Positions 34,120 through 46,754 are shown, counted from the first letter of the stretch. The stretch is 64,000 nt of DNA from Desmodus rotundus (GCF_022682495.2 NC_071388.1:174683622-174747621), one strand, 5' to 3'. Translations and numbers: made by a program. The notes: a model not told the origin generated them from the sequence alone.

Positions 34120-35160
34120 AGGATTTGAACAATCTAGAAGATGGATAGAATGTGACAAGAAGAAATTTAGAGCTGGGATATTGGTGTATTCTAAACAAAA
34201 ATGGTTGTTTTCAAAAGTGTGTAACTTGTGCAGCATTAGGAAGTGATGCTGAGTGGCTGGAATATCAGAATGAGTATGGAAAGAGGTAAAATTGGAGTAA
34301 TAAGCCCCAGCCACATCACAGAGTTAGTGCCAGATAAACCATTCTTGAGATAGAAGCATGATCATTTTTGAGGAGGGCTATGTCACGAAGCTAACCTTGT
34401 ACCAATACCTGTAACAAAAAAACAATTAGAAGACTCTTGCAATGCTCCAGGTAAAAGTTTTGAGGGCAGAAATTGGAATAACAGCAAGATCCTACCCTGT
34501 GGTAAGAAATATAAGAGAATTAGAGGTAGAATCACAAGATTTGGACCTGACGGGATATAAATTTGGGGTATTGTAAACAGAATCAAGAATGAGTTGAAGT
34601 TTATTTGTTGGTAGGTATATAGACTATGTTTTCCCACTGAAATAATATTACAGTGGTTACGCTTCCAGTTTTATCTTTAAAACACAATTCAATTCATAGC
34701 ATGGCTCCTAATTCAGAAAAGCACAGTGTGATAGCATTCAGGGATCAATGCAAGAGACCTGAGAGTTAATCAACCAAGTTTTGTCAAATTGGGTGTGGGA
34801 GGCATAAGGAAGTGAAGACAATTCCCAGATTTTGAACTGGGTGAATAAACAGATAATGATGCTGTTCATAGAAATGGGAAATATAGAGGAGGAGTTTGGG
34901 ACAAGTAGAATTTGCGTTGGTGGCTGTGTGCCCAAGTGCGTTGCTTGCCAGCTCTGTGTACATCACTAGTGCCCTCCAAAAGACCAAAGGCAGTTTGGCT
35001 CTGGAGTTTATATATAAAACTGGGCTTTAGAGAGAGGTTGATAATCATGTCCATACAGAGGAGATAGCTGAAAATGCAGAAATAAATGGGGCACCATTGA
35101 TAAAGAGTAAGTATAAAAGGGAGGGAGAAGGGGTTGGGAGATCTTTGGAGAAAATACACA
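34120..35160 (-). mobile_element. L2/CR1-type LINE, ORF2 remnant, antisense
   Basis: Reverse of the same family as 24400-25990: gactcttgcaatgctccagg, gggcagaaattggaataaca, atcacaagatttggacctga, ggaagtgaagacaattccca, attttgaactgggtgaataa, ggcagtttggctctggagtt and agagagaggttgataatcat are in the antisense order. This explains the many minus-strand open frames here (34383-35168). Confidence 0.62.
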
Positions 35161-35260
35161 TGAGGCAAGCCTTATAAACCTCCTGGGTAGGTTTTATTAT
35201 ACGCAGGAATCAAAACTCAAAAGCATACCACTGAAATACACAGCTTCTTAGGAATTACAA

Positions 35261-35262
<2 letters not shown>

Positions 35263-35291
<29 letters not shown>
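35263..35291 (+). repeat. (GT)n microsatellite
   Basis: About 14.5 uninterrupted GT units. Confidence 0.97.
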
Positions 35292-38034
35292 GTCAAATAT
35301 ATCTTGGTTCTCACTTTTTAAAACAAACAGAGCAAAGATGACATGATTTGGACATGTTCTCAGTTGTCAGTCCTGGTGTGGTGTTTATTTTCAGCTGGGT
35401 AATGTTTTCTCTCATGAAGATCAAAAAAACCAGAGCTCCTAGGTGTCTGTTCATAGAGTAACTCTCCTGGTTTGTAACACGCGTGCTCCCCAGTTTGTTT
35501 AGCCAGTGACCTCCAATTTGATTCAAAGGAAGTGGTGTTCACCGAAGAATGAGAAATGATTCATTTCTGGTTCAACTCTAGCCTTAAGCCAGGTCCTGCC
35601 TACAGAGTTGTCTGGTAAACCTGGTTATATGCAGAGGCTTAGAGGCTTGAACTTCCAGAAAGTGCTCTCTTAATCAATCATTTCCCTCAGGTCCCGTCCT
35701 GACAGAGCCAAGGGCCCTACAGGGGAAGTGCTAAAGGCTTATTATCTCTTTTCAACCAACTTCTTATGAGACTTGACCACTCTTGGGGCTTCCATGACCT
35801 GCTGAGTTCTTTGCCTTGGACCCCTTTTCCTTTCTCCCCCCTCCCCGCCCCGTGTGTTGAAATGTGAAGACTAATGGATGAAAGCCACAGAAGTTATCGT
35901 GATTCCTGACAGAGACTCTGAAACACCTCACTTAATTCTTGCTCCCTTACAAGGCTCTGACAATCTCTCTATCTGGCTTCTATCTTTTTTCAGCTTTATT
36001 CCTTTTCCCAGCCCCCTTCCCAGCACTGCCCCCCACCCCCCACCTTTTGACAGCCTATTTAGTACTCTGCTTCCCTGAATGGAGAGAGTTGCTCAGCAGA
36101 GTGTCATGCTGTAATGGAAACTGGGTCCCCCGGGTGCCCACTGCCTGTCCCTGAAAGCTTTTTCATCTTGTCCCTTGTTACCCTAGAGAATAATTACTTC
36201 AAAGACCAGTCCCAGTGCCTGGCATTTCAGTTTATCTCATTACTTCCACTTTTTGCCGAGCCCGCTAGTGGTGCCAGAAATCAAATCAGGGTTGCTGGCC
36301 GTATCTCCTGCCTAGCATGTTCTGCCTCTCCACTGCCCAACACTCTAATGTTCCCTGATTGCAAACCCTGTCATCATCTTCTCTGAATTAGCTGTGCCTC
36401 CTGAAATGTCATAATGGCCGTGCAGTACTGGAGTGCTGATGTGGAGTCCTGTTTTAACTGTCTGTCGAAGCCTGGGCTAATGAATTCTATTAGCATATTA
36501 GCTTGCCAGCTTTGGGAGCCCAGGAGGAGTGGGGCAGCCAAACGCAGTTGGCAGAGTACAGCCTCAGTGCTTCGGAGTGCTCCTTGGCAATGGTGGCACT
36601 GGAGACTCCAGTAATATAAATGTACAGACATAGGAATGTATGCACAATTAGAAAGGTTATTTGTTATAATAGACTCGAGCAGGAGGCAATGAGATGAGAG
36701 ATGACATTTTTTGACTGGGGGGCCTACCTCAGGCATCTTAAAGAATAAGAGAGCCCTGAGAGTGCCCGAAGGCTCTCTTAATATCATCTTACATTCTTTT
36801 TGGAAATTAGAATTTATGGAAACAAGGTTTATTTTCCACGTGGCTTCTAAAAAAAGATGGCTTGAGATACTCACCTGGTATTAGTTTTACTTTAACCATG
36901 ATGACCAGTGATTGACATCATTGCTTTAACGATTGGGCACCATTCTTAAGACTGCTCGTTGAGAGTGGATGATAGCTTAGTGACCAAGACACCTCCTTCG
37001 CAGCCTCCATTGAAATTCAGCTTCCCATGATAGCAAAATATGGAATCATTAATAACAAGAAAGTGCATTTTTCCAGCAAACAAAGACTCGAAGTGGATAT
37101 CTATTCATTGCTGGTTTTATATTAGTGTTTAGGATAAACTTACTGTAAGTGCTGGTACAGGGTTGCTAAGCAACCAGTGGTGATTATTATGCCCGATATT
37201 CAACTCTTAAAGGTATGCTTACTGGGTGTAATCTTCAATTTTGTTTGACATTAATTTTAAAATGTAAAACTTGAAATACTTTATGTTGGAAATTTTTAAA
37301 TATTGCAACATGGTATTAACACTAAAAGTGTGACAGGCACTGGATTCCAGAAAGGTCTCTTAGAACTGTTTAACTTGTGGTTGGAACTAAATTATTCTGC
37401 TCACCAAAATAATGCCTTTTGAATAAATTAACAAATTAATTCACATTAACCTCAAAGACTTTGTGAAAACCTGCATATTTCTGGGTAAAGGATTGCAGAC
37501 ATAGCAAATGTAATTTTAAGGGCCGTAGATGCAAGCTTAGCCTTTGACTGTTTTTGTCGATTGTCCCTTGTTTTAAATATGGTCACTTTTCCATCTTTAC
37601 TGCCAATAGAAGAAATACGTGGAGGAATTTTGACTTACTGCACTGAATGCAGCACTGGAATTCTACTATTTATTCCGGAAAGACAACCCACACTACTCAA
37701 ACATAGGATTTTTTGTTTTTACTCCAAGATCATGGTGTTTAAAATTCTTGATGATCTTATTTTAGTTTTCTTTCATTTGTTTACTTTTTTGTTGAAGTAT
37801 TATTTATCTGTTTTTCCTTTCTTAAAAATAAATACAGTGTGACTCTTTTTATGGCAAATACAGTTGACCTGTTGTTTGACCCTTCGGAAACTGAATGAGT
37901 GCAACGAGATGACGTTAAAGAGATCATCAGCTATTGTAGACACTGTTAGTTGCTTATTTAACAGCAAGTCCTCTTTGTGTTTCCCCACCCCCTAATTTCT
38001 TGCTCAGAACCTGATTTTGCTTATGTTCTTGGAG
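35292..38034. other. Repeat-poor non-coding stretch
   Basis: No recognisable repeat over 2.7 kb. It contains the longest open frame of the window (36374-36874, minus), which I treat as chance. The segment 36370-36880 is compositionally complex and could be a conserved non-coding element. Confidence 0.5.
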
Positions 38035-38458
38035 GAAACTGAGACCCTTCCTAGCTCCTCAGCAAGGTGATTTTTGATTAGTTCAAGGCTGAGTCAATGA
38101 CAATAAATCCAGTCCCCTTGACTGCCATTGGCTTAGGACCAGGCGTGTGATGCAATTCTGACCAAAGAAATATGAAGAAAATTTGAGAAAGAGATGTACC
38201 CTAATTTACCAAACTGGCATTTCGATGCTATATGATCATGTGATGTTTGAAACAACCGCACCAAATTATAACCACAAAGGAGACAAACAAGAATGAAAAG
38301 CTGAAGATGGAAGATAAAAAAGATGTAATTGTTGAGCCCTTGAATTAGTCAACCTTGGAACTTTGGGCTTCTTCTTATGTGAGAGGACATGTTTTCCTTA
38401 TTGTTTAGGCAATAAGCTTCCCATTTCTTGTAGCTAAGTCATCGTAACTAATGTTACC
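38035..38458 (+). mobile_element. MLT1-like LTR (ERVL-MaLR type)
   Basis: Contains ccattggcttaggaccaggc, gtgatgcaattctgaccaaa, cttggaactttgggcttctt, cttatgtgagaggacatgtt and ttccttattgtttaggcaat, then a cttgtagctaagtcatcgtaac-like end. This is the MLT1 LTR order in sense. No internal sequence. Confidence 0.65.
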
Positions 38459-39269
38459 TGGCATTATTTTATTTTTAAGTAGGATTTATACGAAGACAAA
38501 TATTTATGACTTCTTAGGTGTCTTATTCTCTCAGTTCATTAAAATTGCAGACAATGCACAGTATTTTCTTTGCTTCGGTTGCTTGTCTCTCTATAGCATA
38601 TGCTTCCACATTTGCCTTCAATGAAGCAATCAGATGAACTGATTGATTGTTTTGTTCATCAATTGTTTGTAGGCAAACCCCTCTGCCAGGAACAGTTATA
38701 AATACAACACAATCCCTATAATCAAAAGATACTCAAAAAGACAAAATAGTACAGCATTTTCGGTGCACACTAAGAATGCATCTTTGGAGATGAGGATGAT
38801 AGATAGGAATAAGGGAAGGAAGAATTTAAATTGTATTTTAAGCAGTAAAGCCCTGTTAATAATGACATTTCCATAAACATACATTGGCTCTCTCAGTGCC
38901 AGTTTTTCTTGTAAGTGTGTGCGGGGAAGGCAAGCATGGGTTACAATGGAGCACACCTAGAGTTTAGTCATGCAACATGCTGCTTATGAGTAGGAAGGGC
39001 AGCGCTAGATGATATGGAGTGATCAACAGAACTCCAGTTTGGACTAAAACTGCACAACTCTGGAAGCACAAACAGATGTGTCTTGGTAAATGGCCCCCAA
39101 TCAGAGGAAAGATGAGTGATATATACAGTTAGAGGACAGAGGCTCTTATTATTGCTTACTCTTCACTCCAACTATACCAAATTATTCACAGATATTGTAC
39201 TAAGCTATTCCACAAATACTAAGTGGTTCCCAAGTACCAAGTTATTCTATGCTCTACAACTCGCATATG
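38459..39269. other. Unassigned non-coding stretch
   Basis: Intron-like; nothing recognised beyond a weak 'ctctgccaggaacagtta' similarity to old repeats near 38680. Confidence 0.5.
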
Positions 39270-39605
39270 CCAAGACCTTTATATGAACTGCCCTCTGTTC
39301 CTTGTTTGTTGGCTAAATTTTATTGATCCTTCAAAGGCATCTCAACCACTAATACTCAGATCATCACCTCCTGTAAGCCTTTAAAGGTTTGGGAAGCCTG
39401 TTCTGTTGCTTGCATCTTATGCAGTATAATGCTATTCACTTCATGGCAATGCTTGGTTTCCGCGTCCTTCCTCCTCATCAGGTTGGCGCTTCTTTGAGGA
39501 AGGATCCATGATTTGTTCCTCTTTAAAAAAATTTTTTTTCTCTTTGTATCTTCAATACCTGAAACAGAGCCAGGCATGTAGTAGGCAGCCTCTATAGGCT
39601 GCTAT
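39270..39605 (+). mobile_element. L2 LINE 3' end
   Basis: Contains gatccttcaaaggcatctca, catcacctcctgtaagcctt, cctcatcaggttggcgcttc, aggatccatgatttgttcct and cagagccaggcatgtagtag, the L2 3' order in sense. Confidence 0.65.
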
Positions 39606-42201
39606 CATGGTCTTAAGTGGGAAAGACTCTGCAAATGCATTGTCAAGAATAAGAGAAGTTAAGCTTCACAGTTATATAAATAATGTGCTCACTCCCCTTT
39701 AAGGCAGCATCAGACTATGTGCACCGATGTAGCTTTCATACCAACAAGCATGTTGAACCAACTCACTGCAGTGCATTTGATTGAATTTATGATTATCTGT
39801 ACCATTTATTTCTCTTTTTTACTAAGTGTTATTTGGGACTTTAGGCATGGAAAATGCTCTGTAATAAAACAAAGAGGAAATTCAAAAAAGTCACTGTCAC
39901 TTTTACTAATATGAGACAAAAAGTGAAGTTCAACTTCACAGCTAATGTGGGAGGTTTTGATTCCCCGTGGCATTTCATTTTGTATTTCCCTCTGGCCCTA
40001 CTGAGATAATGGGTAAGTGAGATATGGGTTTACCGGTAGATATAATTGGATGGGCCCCAAGGAACTTCACTTTGTTTTGTAATTAGGACCTCATGGAATA
40101 GTTAACTCAACTTGACCACTGTCTTTGTGGCCGCTATTCCTGGGATGACCGCAATGGAATTTGTCTTTAGTGGTCTCTTTCGGTCTTTGCTAAACAGTGC
40201 AGTTAGGCCTGAAAGAGCTGCAAAATAAATAAGAGAGTATTGATGCTCCACTATTTAATTGCCTTCTAAATCCATGGTAAATTTTTTAGTGATTTTAAAC
40301 TCTAAAAGAATAGCAGACTCATTGATTTCTATAATTCATTTATTTAGGGATTTCTATTATCAACTGAATGTGATTGATGGCTTCATGACAAATAGCTGTG
40401 TGCTCAGCATATACCAGCACTCTGTAGCTCACTCAGCCATAAACAATGTAGTATAATTCCTAGGTCCTTTTGCTGAGTCTGTGTTTTGCTGTTTGGGGAA
40501 GAACTGATTGAGATTCCTTAAGTGAAGGAAATAGAGTGCAATTCCACTTAGTTCCCTCGGCGAAGAAAAAAACCACCATGGTATTTGTATATGGACCCTG
40601 AGAATTCTCAAATCCTATTTTGAAATTCTGTGGCATTTACTCCGAAATGTCAAGCCCTCTCTCGTGGTCCAGAACACAGCAGAGTCACTTGACAAAGACC
40701 GTGGCGTGCTGGGTGTGTGCTGTGAAGGCTGTGTCCATCTCTAAGTCACCTCACTCAGACATGAGCGATGGCAGATAAGGGTGTCTTCATCAAAAATGAA
40801 AGCAGAGCCCCATAAATCTTTTTAGTTTTTTTCTTATCAAAGACTTTGATTCCCATTACATAAGATTCCAGTCCTGAAAACTTGATTGTCAGGGAGATAT
40901 TATAGACTCTATGTGTATCTTCCAGATCATATAATAGAAATTTGTGACACCTATTTTAAAATACTCTAATGGTTTTCCTATTGCAAATCAATTAATTTAT
41001 ATTAAAAAACAGGAAAATAAAAAACATGAAAAAGGAAATTAAAATTACCAAACTCCTAACCAGAGATCAACAGTATTAACTTTTAGCTAATTAGCTACTG
41101 TAAATGAATAATTTTCTTCTTAGGACACTAAGCAGGCATAGCTTATTATTAGGAAAGGGTTAATGTTGGTCATAATGTTGAAGTTTCTCTGTTTTTTTCC
41201 TGTTTACCTAACATCTACCAGAGAGCGCAGAGCTTGAGCTCGGAAGTTGACTTAGGCACGCTGTGGCCAGTTGGACGAGTGCCTTGAGGGCACCAGATAC
41301 CAGGCATCCCTTGCCTTTTGTGAGGTGAGACATGAAACCATTACCGCCACGTGTTGCAGGAGAATTAGAAAGTTTCATTTTAATCTCATCTTTGGCTTTA
41401 TAACTTATATACTCACAAGTTCCAGCTATCTAAAATAAGGTGAAGCTGTGAACAGCGATTAAGAAATTATGCTATCTTTTTCGATAATGTAGCATGAAAA
41501 TATTTACTCTTGGAATATGATGATTGGTTGATTTTTAAGTGCAGATTATGATGGGATTAGAGACTACTGCAGTGATTTTAGAGCAAGATCAAATAAGTTA
41601 GTATCTTGATCGACAACATTGCTATTGTCATCGAATCTCTATTTAAAGTAGCTTCCCTGACTGTCAGATAACTATTCTTGGTTATTTGACGAAATGAGTT
41701 AACCATTTCATACACAGCTTCTTGGGATTTAAAAGACATGCAATGAGTAACACGTTGAAATAGTCATCCCTTATAAGAATGTTATCTGCCTTTTAGGCTG
41801 AGTAAAGAGCTTAGTCAACTAATGTTTATGAAATTACTACAGCTTTTAGGAAAAAACTAAAGACAACAATTTATAGCACTAATTTTCTAATCATTGGTTA
41901 ATGAACTCTGTATGAAAATAATATAACAACTCATAACTATTTGGGACTTCTAATGGACACTTTTTGTCACACAAGTTGTATTATACTGCAGCTTTATAAT
42001 TAGTAAATTTATGGTTTACGATATTGAATACTGAAATATTTGTATCATCATAGTTAAATTTTAATTACAATAAAGGAAAATGATGCCAAATAAATCAAAG
42101 ATAAAGTTAATTCAACAAAACTTGTATAATTTTCCACATAGCCTGCTACTGTTCCAATTCTGAGAGAAGCACCCAAAGATATTACTGTAAATTTTTTTGC
42201 C
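39606..42201. other. Repeat-poor non-coding stretch
   Basis: 2.6 kb without a recognisable repeat or exon. Confidence 0.5.
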
Positions 42202-42300
42202 CTTCTTAGCTTCTTCCTTTTCTCCTCCTTCTTCCTCTTCCCCTCCTCTTCCTCTCCTCCTTCTCTCCCTGCTCTCCTTCCTCCTCCTCCTCCTTCTTCA
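42202..42300 (+). repeat. CT-rich polypyrimidine tract (TCC/TTC)n
   Basis: About 100 bases of nearly pure pyrimidine made of irregular CTT, TCC and CCT units, ending in four TCC-type units. Confidence 0.9.
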
Positions 42301-42989
42301 AATGTAGATTTTCTTTAAAAATATCCATTAGTGATGCTCAGTCAGTAAATTAGACATCTTTTTTTCTAAAGTTTCCTTCAATCCCTTTGTATTTCTACTT
42401 TAACCCTTTCTTGGGGGGTACCATCTTTTTTTTTTAAGTTTGCTCTCACTGCCTAGTAGCTTACTAATTGTATTTGTTTAAGAACCAAAGCTTCAACATT
42501 TCAAGGAGTATCCCTTAATTCTACAAATTGGTGAATGAGGCCATAATCAATCTTTTTATATGCGCTTTTCCCAATAAACATTGATCATAAAATATTACTC
42601 AGGCTTTGTAATTCTAAGCCAAAAAGTTTTAACTGTTTGAGTCTGTTTTGATAGTCTACTTAACTCCTTTACTGATGCCAGATGTTGTGCGCTAAGCTTC
42701 ATTTAGACTAGTTCTACTGTCACTGAGATGTCGTGGTCAGAAACAGCAAACACCTTGCTGCCTCAGATATAACTAGTCTTGAAAATGTTTTATATCTGAA
42801 AGACTTTTCCAGGAGTCTGCAGCATTGTGTTCTTTTTAGCCATCGAGGTAAAATAAGCTGATTTTAGGAAGAATTGTTCTTAGTTCTTTCTAAACATTTT
42901 CATAGAATTTTAGTAATAAGATCTCGTCTTATACATATATTTCTATACTACTGTTTTCTAAAGTTAATCTTTTAATATGCATTAAAGAC
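42301..42989. other. Unassigned non-coding stretch
   Basis: AT-rich; may include the unrecognised left part of the CR1/L3-type LINE. Confidence 0.45.
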
Positions 42990-44290
42990 TATAGACCATT
43001 TTTCTTCCTACTTAGGCAGACTTGGGGGCACGACATGAGTTTCATACCATCTACAAACTTGACCTCTCCATTTAGTCCTTTTCTTAAAGATTCTGTATAA
43101 AATGGGCTCATCGGGGATACCACTATTAGCACTTTATCATCCAGAGAAATTCTGTTTTTCTTTCCCTTTTGCCTTTGTCTCTAGGGTGACTCCCTGTCTG
43201 TGAGATAAACTTTCATTTTAACTGCAAAACCTATTCCATGTATGTGTGTATATAAAATGTTAGTGTAGAACTTTGTCAAAGTGTTTTCAAAAAATCTAAA
43301 TAAATAGTACTCATTGATTTCCCTTTGGACACGTACTCATATACTTCTAGTTCTCTCCTTGACTAATTTTTACCTTCATTATGGGGATTTTCAAACACAC
43401 AAAAGTAAAAAGAAAATAATGAGCCACTGTGTACTCATCAACAGTCTGCTTTCTTTTTTGTTACATCTATCCTTTTTCCTAACTTTTTTCTTTTTGGAGT
43501 ATTTTCATGAAATCATTAAATATTATATACTTTCATTCATAAATAGTCAGATTTATAACAATAAGCACTAAAAAACAACATTTTGAGAATTTTTTAGTAT
43601 CTGGTTTAAGTTTCTCAATGCATTTAAAAAATAACCCTCATAGATTATATTAATCAAGACTCCCTCTCAAATAAACCATACTCTCCTAGGCACTGTGTTT
43701 TTAATTTTTATGTAGATGCCATTTCCTTATCAAATTTAGAACTAAGACTATGAGACTTTTCTTTCCAGAATCTCCTCTGGAGTTTTCCCTGTGAGTGTGA
43801 GTCACGCTGGCAAGCTGCCATTCTTCTCCAGTCACAGCAGCTAATAACAACAGGTTATACATTGTGCCCAACAGTCCCATATTTCACCCCTGAGTTCATT
43901 TGGAAGTCTTAGGTGGATGCTGTCCGGTCCTATGATTTATTTACATTCGTTTGTCATTTTGGCCCAGGAAAATCTTGTGTGAAAACTGTTCTAATACCTC
44001 TGACTTGTCTGTTTGAAGCAAGATGGTGAGACTCTTTCTAAAGTCTTCTGTAGTAAAGACTAAAGCAAATAATTAATTGATTCTCCCTCCTACCACTTAC
44101 TCAGCCCTGAGTGACCTTTGAACCTTCTAGCTGGCTTCCTGATCTCGCCTTACTTAAACTGTTTTGCGTTTTTGTTTTGGAGCCCCTTGTGCGACGCTCT
44201 ACTGATTTCTTCATACACCATTCGTTTTTCGTTTGCCTCTGAGTTACACTAGATTCCTTTTCTTTGAGAGTAGCAAGTTTTACATAAAAA
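42990..44290 (-). mobile_element. CR1/L3-type LINE, ORF2 remnant, antisense, interrupted
   Basis: Landmarks of an antisense CR1-type ORF2 occur in order over 1.3 kb: taccatctacaaacttgacc, ggggataccactattagcac, aactttgtcaaagtgttttc, then after an insertion ttctccagtcacagcagc, ggtggatgctgtccggtcct and gactaaagcaaataattaat. These parallel the CR1 phrases 'catctgcaaacttgat', 'gggaacaccactagtgac', 'ggtgtcaaaggctttgc', 'gggtggatcccatccggccc' and 'gaggcaaagaaggcattaag'. Very old by divergence. Split by L1-type sequence at 43355-43615. Confidence 0.62.
43355..43615 (-). mobile_element. Old L1 (L1ME/L1M-type) fragment, antisense
   Basis: ttcattatggggattttcaa, acacacaaaagtaaaaagaa, atgagccactgtgtactcat and tttggagtattttcatgaaa follow the antisense order of the L1 tail also present at 10985-11310. 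Inserted in the CR1/L3-type remnant. Confidence 0.6.
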
Positions 44291-44907
44291 AAATTTGTAC
44301 GGCACTTTTATATTACCATTTTGGCTTGAGTGGCTTTTGACTAAAGACTGTCTATTTTGATTGGTATTCACATTTTTCCTGGCTTCCAGCAAGGTGCTTG
44401 AACATAGTCTCTAGGAGTATTTGCTGATTTTCAAAATGTTTCCTATCAAAACATGTACCCTTCTAGTGCCTTCCCTTGCAAGAACTGCAAAACCACAGCA
44501 TGGAATCTGAGGCTTTCCCCGTCTCCCTTGAATGTCTGAGTCATAGGGTGGTTGCTGTTGTTAAAGAGTGGTTCTTCCACAGCGTACTTGGGCCCCATTT
44601 CACAAGCCACTCCCGAGAATCACGTGTTTCCAGGTCTGATTCTGGAAAGTACTGCCCAACTTTCTTCTGCAGTCCCAGACCTGCCTGGTAGCATTTTGCT
44701 TAGGCTGCTACTAAGACTAGTTTTTCCATTTTTTCATTGAAATGACTGGGCCGTGGAGAAAGGCATTTGGGAATTTGTTTAGAATTTGGGTGGAGCTGAT
44801 TTGACATTTATCACTTATGTTTGCTATGTTAACAGAACGCATAACATGCTGTAGGTAGCTAAGCTTCGACCTTACACGTTGTTTGGATGATAGATTGTTT
44901 AGGGTAA

Positions 44908-45214
44908 CAGTGGCCAGTAGAAACGTAATGTGGGTTACATATGGAACTTAAAATTTTCTGGTAACTGTATTTTGAAAATAAAAAGCAATAGATGAAGTTA
45001 ATTCAAATAATATATTGTATTTAGCCCAAATAACCAAATATAATTATTGTAACACATAGTCGTGCATGCATTTTGAGATATTTAATATATTTCATACTAA
45101 GATTTTGCACTCCTGTGTGTACTTTACACTTACGGCACGCTTCAATTTGAGCTGACCACATTTCAGATATTTGGTCACCACATGGGATGGTGGCTACCAT
45201 CTTGGACAGGACAG
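44908..45214. mobile_element. hAT-Charlie-like DNA transposon
   Basis: Starts cagtggccagtagaaacgta and contains ggttacatatggaacttaaa, attttctggtaactgtattt, gatgaagttaattcaaataa, gtactttacacttacggcac and caatttgagctgaccacatt; it ends tggctaccatcttggacagg. This is the order of the common non-autonomous element beginning CAGTGCTGTCCAATAGAAA. No coding capacity. Confidence 0.7.
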
Positions 45215-45842
45215 ACTTATGTAGGGTCCTCCACAGAAGACAGTAATTTAATGCTCTCTAAGCCATTCAGAATTTATAAACATATATTTAGTTTAGTTTT
45301 GTATTTTACTGGTATCTGTGGCAGCACATCAGCATAGCAAACTCTGAAGGAGCCATTTTACTTGACAAAAAGAAAAAGTTGATGAATATATCTAACTGTA
45401 TTACTCTAATATACTTGGTATTTCTCCTCTAATTAAAGTAAGATTATCTTACAACTTATGAAATGAAGATCTGGCATAATAGACTCAGAATGTGATGAAA
45501 ATGTTTTCATTAAGTGCTAAGATACCCTGCAAGGCATGGCATTTTATCTCAAGTCTCTAATAACATTAATATACCCTTTTAATCTCTGAAGCATTTTAGA
45601 CTTAATGGGAACTCCTTAAAGAACGACAGAATAGTAAGACTTGCAAGGTTAACTTAATGTGAAAGTACTCACGGTACTCCATGAGTTTGAGTTAGTGTAA
45701 AATTCTTCATGGGTGGAATGTACAAATATAGTTCTGTTTACTCAGGGACAAGACTCAAAAGCCACACGTAGAGGTGGGTGTAAAAGGGAGGAAGGTAGAG
45801 GTTAATGGTATTTTCCAGTAATTGTCCTTGGCTTCTGTTATA
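45215..45842. other. Unassigned non-coding stretch
   Basis: Between a hAT-like and a mariner element; nothing recognised. Confidence 0.5.
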
Positions 45843-46412
45843 TAAGGGGGAACCCCCCAAAACAGAATTGTCTTCCGGAGGGCAGGCCCCTTGTAGTATA
45901 GGCTTCTTCCGCTAGGTGAGTGTTCTAGGAACCCATCTGTATCAGTGTACCAGCTGGTGGTGTTGTGAGAGGCTGTGTTTGGCTTCAGTGATTTTTTTTT
46001 TTGAAGTCTCAACACATTTGCCCATTTCATGATGGGTGATTTATGAGTAAACCTTCCCACATCATGCTGAGTGTTCAATAGTTTTTGACCAAAAATGTCA
46101 TGACCCCCATGCTTTACCCTCCCTATTCACCCAATCTTGCCCCGAGTGAACTTTTTGGTTTCCCTGGATGAAAAAAGTCCTTAAAGGGAAACATTTTGCT
46201 GATGTGGAAGAGGTGAAAGAAAAAATGGCAGAAGCACTAAAAGGCATCAAAATCAATGAGTTCAAAACTGTTTTGAGCAGTGGGAAAAAAAAGTCTTGAT
46301 AGATATATGGTATTAAGGGGAGGACACTTCGAAGGTGACTGAAGTTTAAACCGGTAAGAATAAATACACACTTTTTAATAAATAAATTCCATTTTTGGGG
46401 GGTTCCCCTTTG
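45843..46412 (+). mobile_element. Mariner transposon, internally deleted, with decayed transposase end
   Basis: Terminal inverted repeats: aagggggaaccccccaaaa on the left and, reverse complemented, aaaggggaaccccccaaaaa on the right, flanked by TA (45841-45842 and 46413-46414). At about 570 bases it is less than half a full mariner (about 1.3 kb). From about 46073 it encodes the C-terminal part of a mariner transposase with one frameshift and stops: LSVQ*FLTKNVMTP, then YSPNLAPSEL, then in another frame FWFPWMKKVLKGKHFADVEE and GGHFEGD. In the YSPDLAPSD block the Asp reads Asn and the following Asp reads Glu, so the catalytic triad is broken. Dead element. The 107-codon minus-strand frame over its left end is not a gene. 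Confidence 0.85.
46068..46340 (+). pseudogene. Mariner transposase C-terminal pseudogene
   Basis: Remnant of the transposase of the mariner element described at 45843-46412. Recognisable blocks in order: FLTKN, YSPNLAPSEL, MKKVLKGKHFADVEEVKEKM, EALKGIKINEF and HFEGD. There is a stop early on, a frameshift between the SPNLAPSEL block and FWFPWMKK (around 46155-46165), and a further frame break near the poly(A)-like run at 46285-46293. The N-terminal DNA-binding domain and the first two catalytic Asp residues are absent. Confidence 0.85.
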
Positions 46413-46754
46413 TAGCAGTGTGACTTGGCCACCATCCTTACTAGGGAATGGTGGCTGTGTGTGCTCAGTTGGGAACTCAGAACAAGTGACTTGAGAATTT
46501 TATTGTCACCTTACAAAACAATTTGTGGGAAAACTGCAGTTAACTAATTTTCTCTCTTCTTTCATGTTTTTTATTGCACATGTGTGCTTATTTGTTGCTT
46601 TCCCCTAATAGATGAGCTATGTATAGATAGTAAATGTTATTTTGGTATTTGTATTGCTGCGAGTCTCGTTTTCCATTCAAATTACAGAAAGCAGTATGGA
46701 GGGAGGGGATTTTCACTGAGTGTTTTATGTAATTTCTCACACTTGATATTAAAT

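Noticed and set aside
35263..35291. CRISPR-like or other regular array
   Set aside because: Simple dinucleotide microsatellite; there is no spaced-repeat array anywhere in the window.
45755..46078. 107-codon minus frame
   Set aside because: It is antisense to the left end of a mariner element; widespread repeat-derived frame, not a gene.
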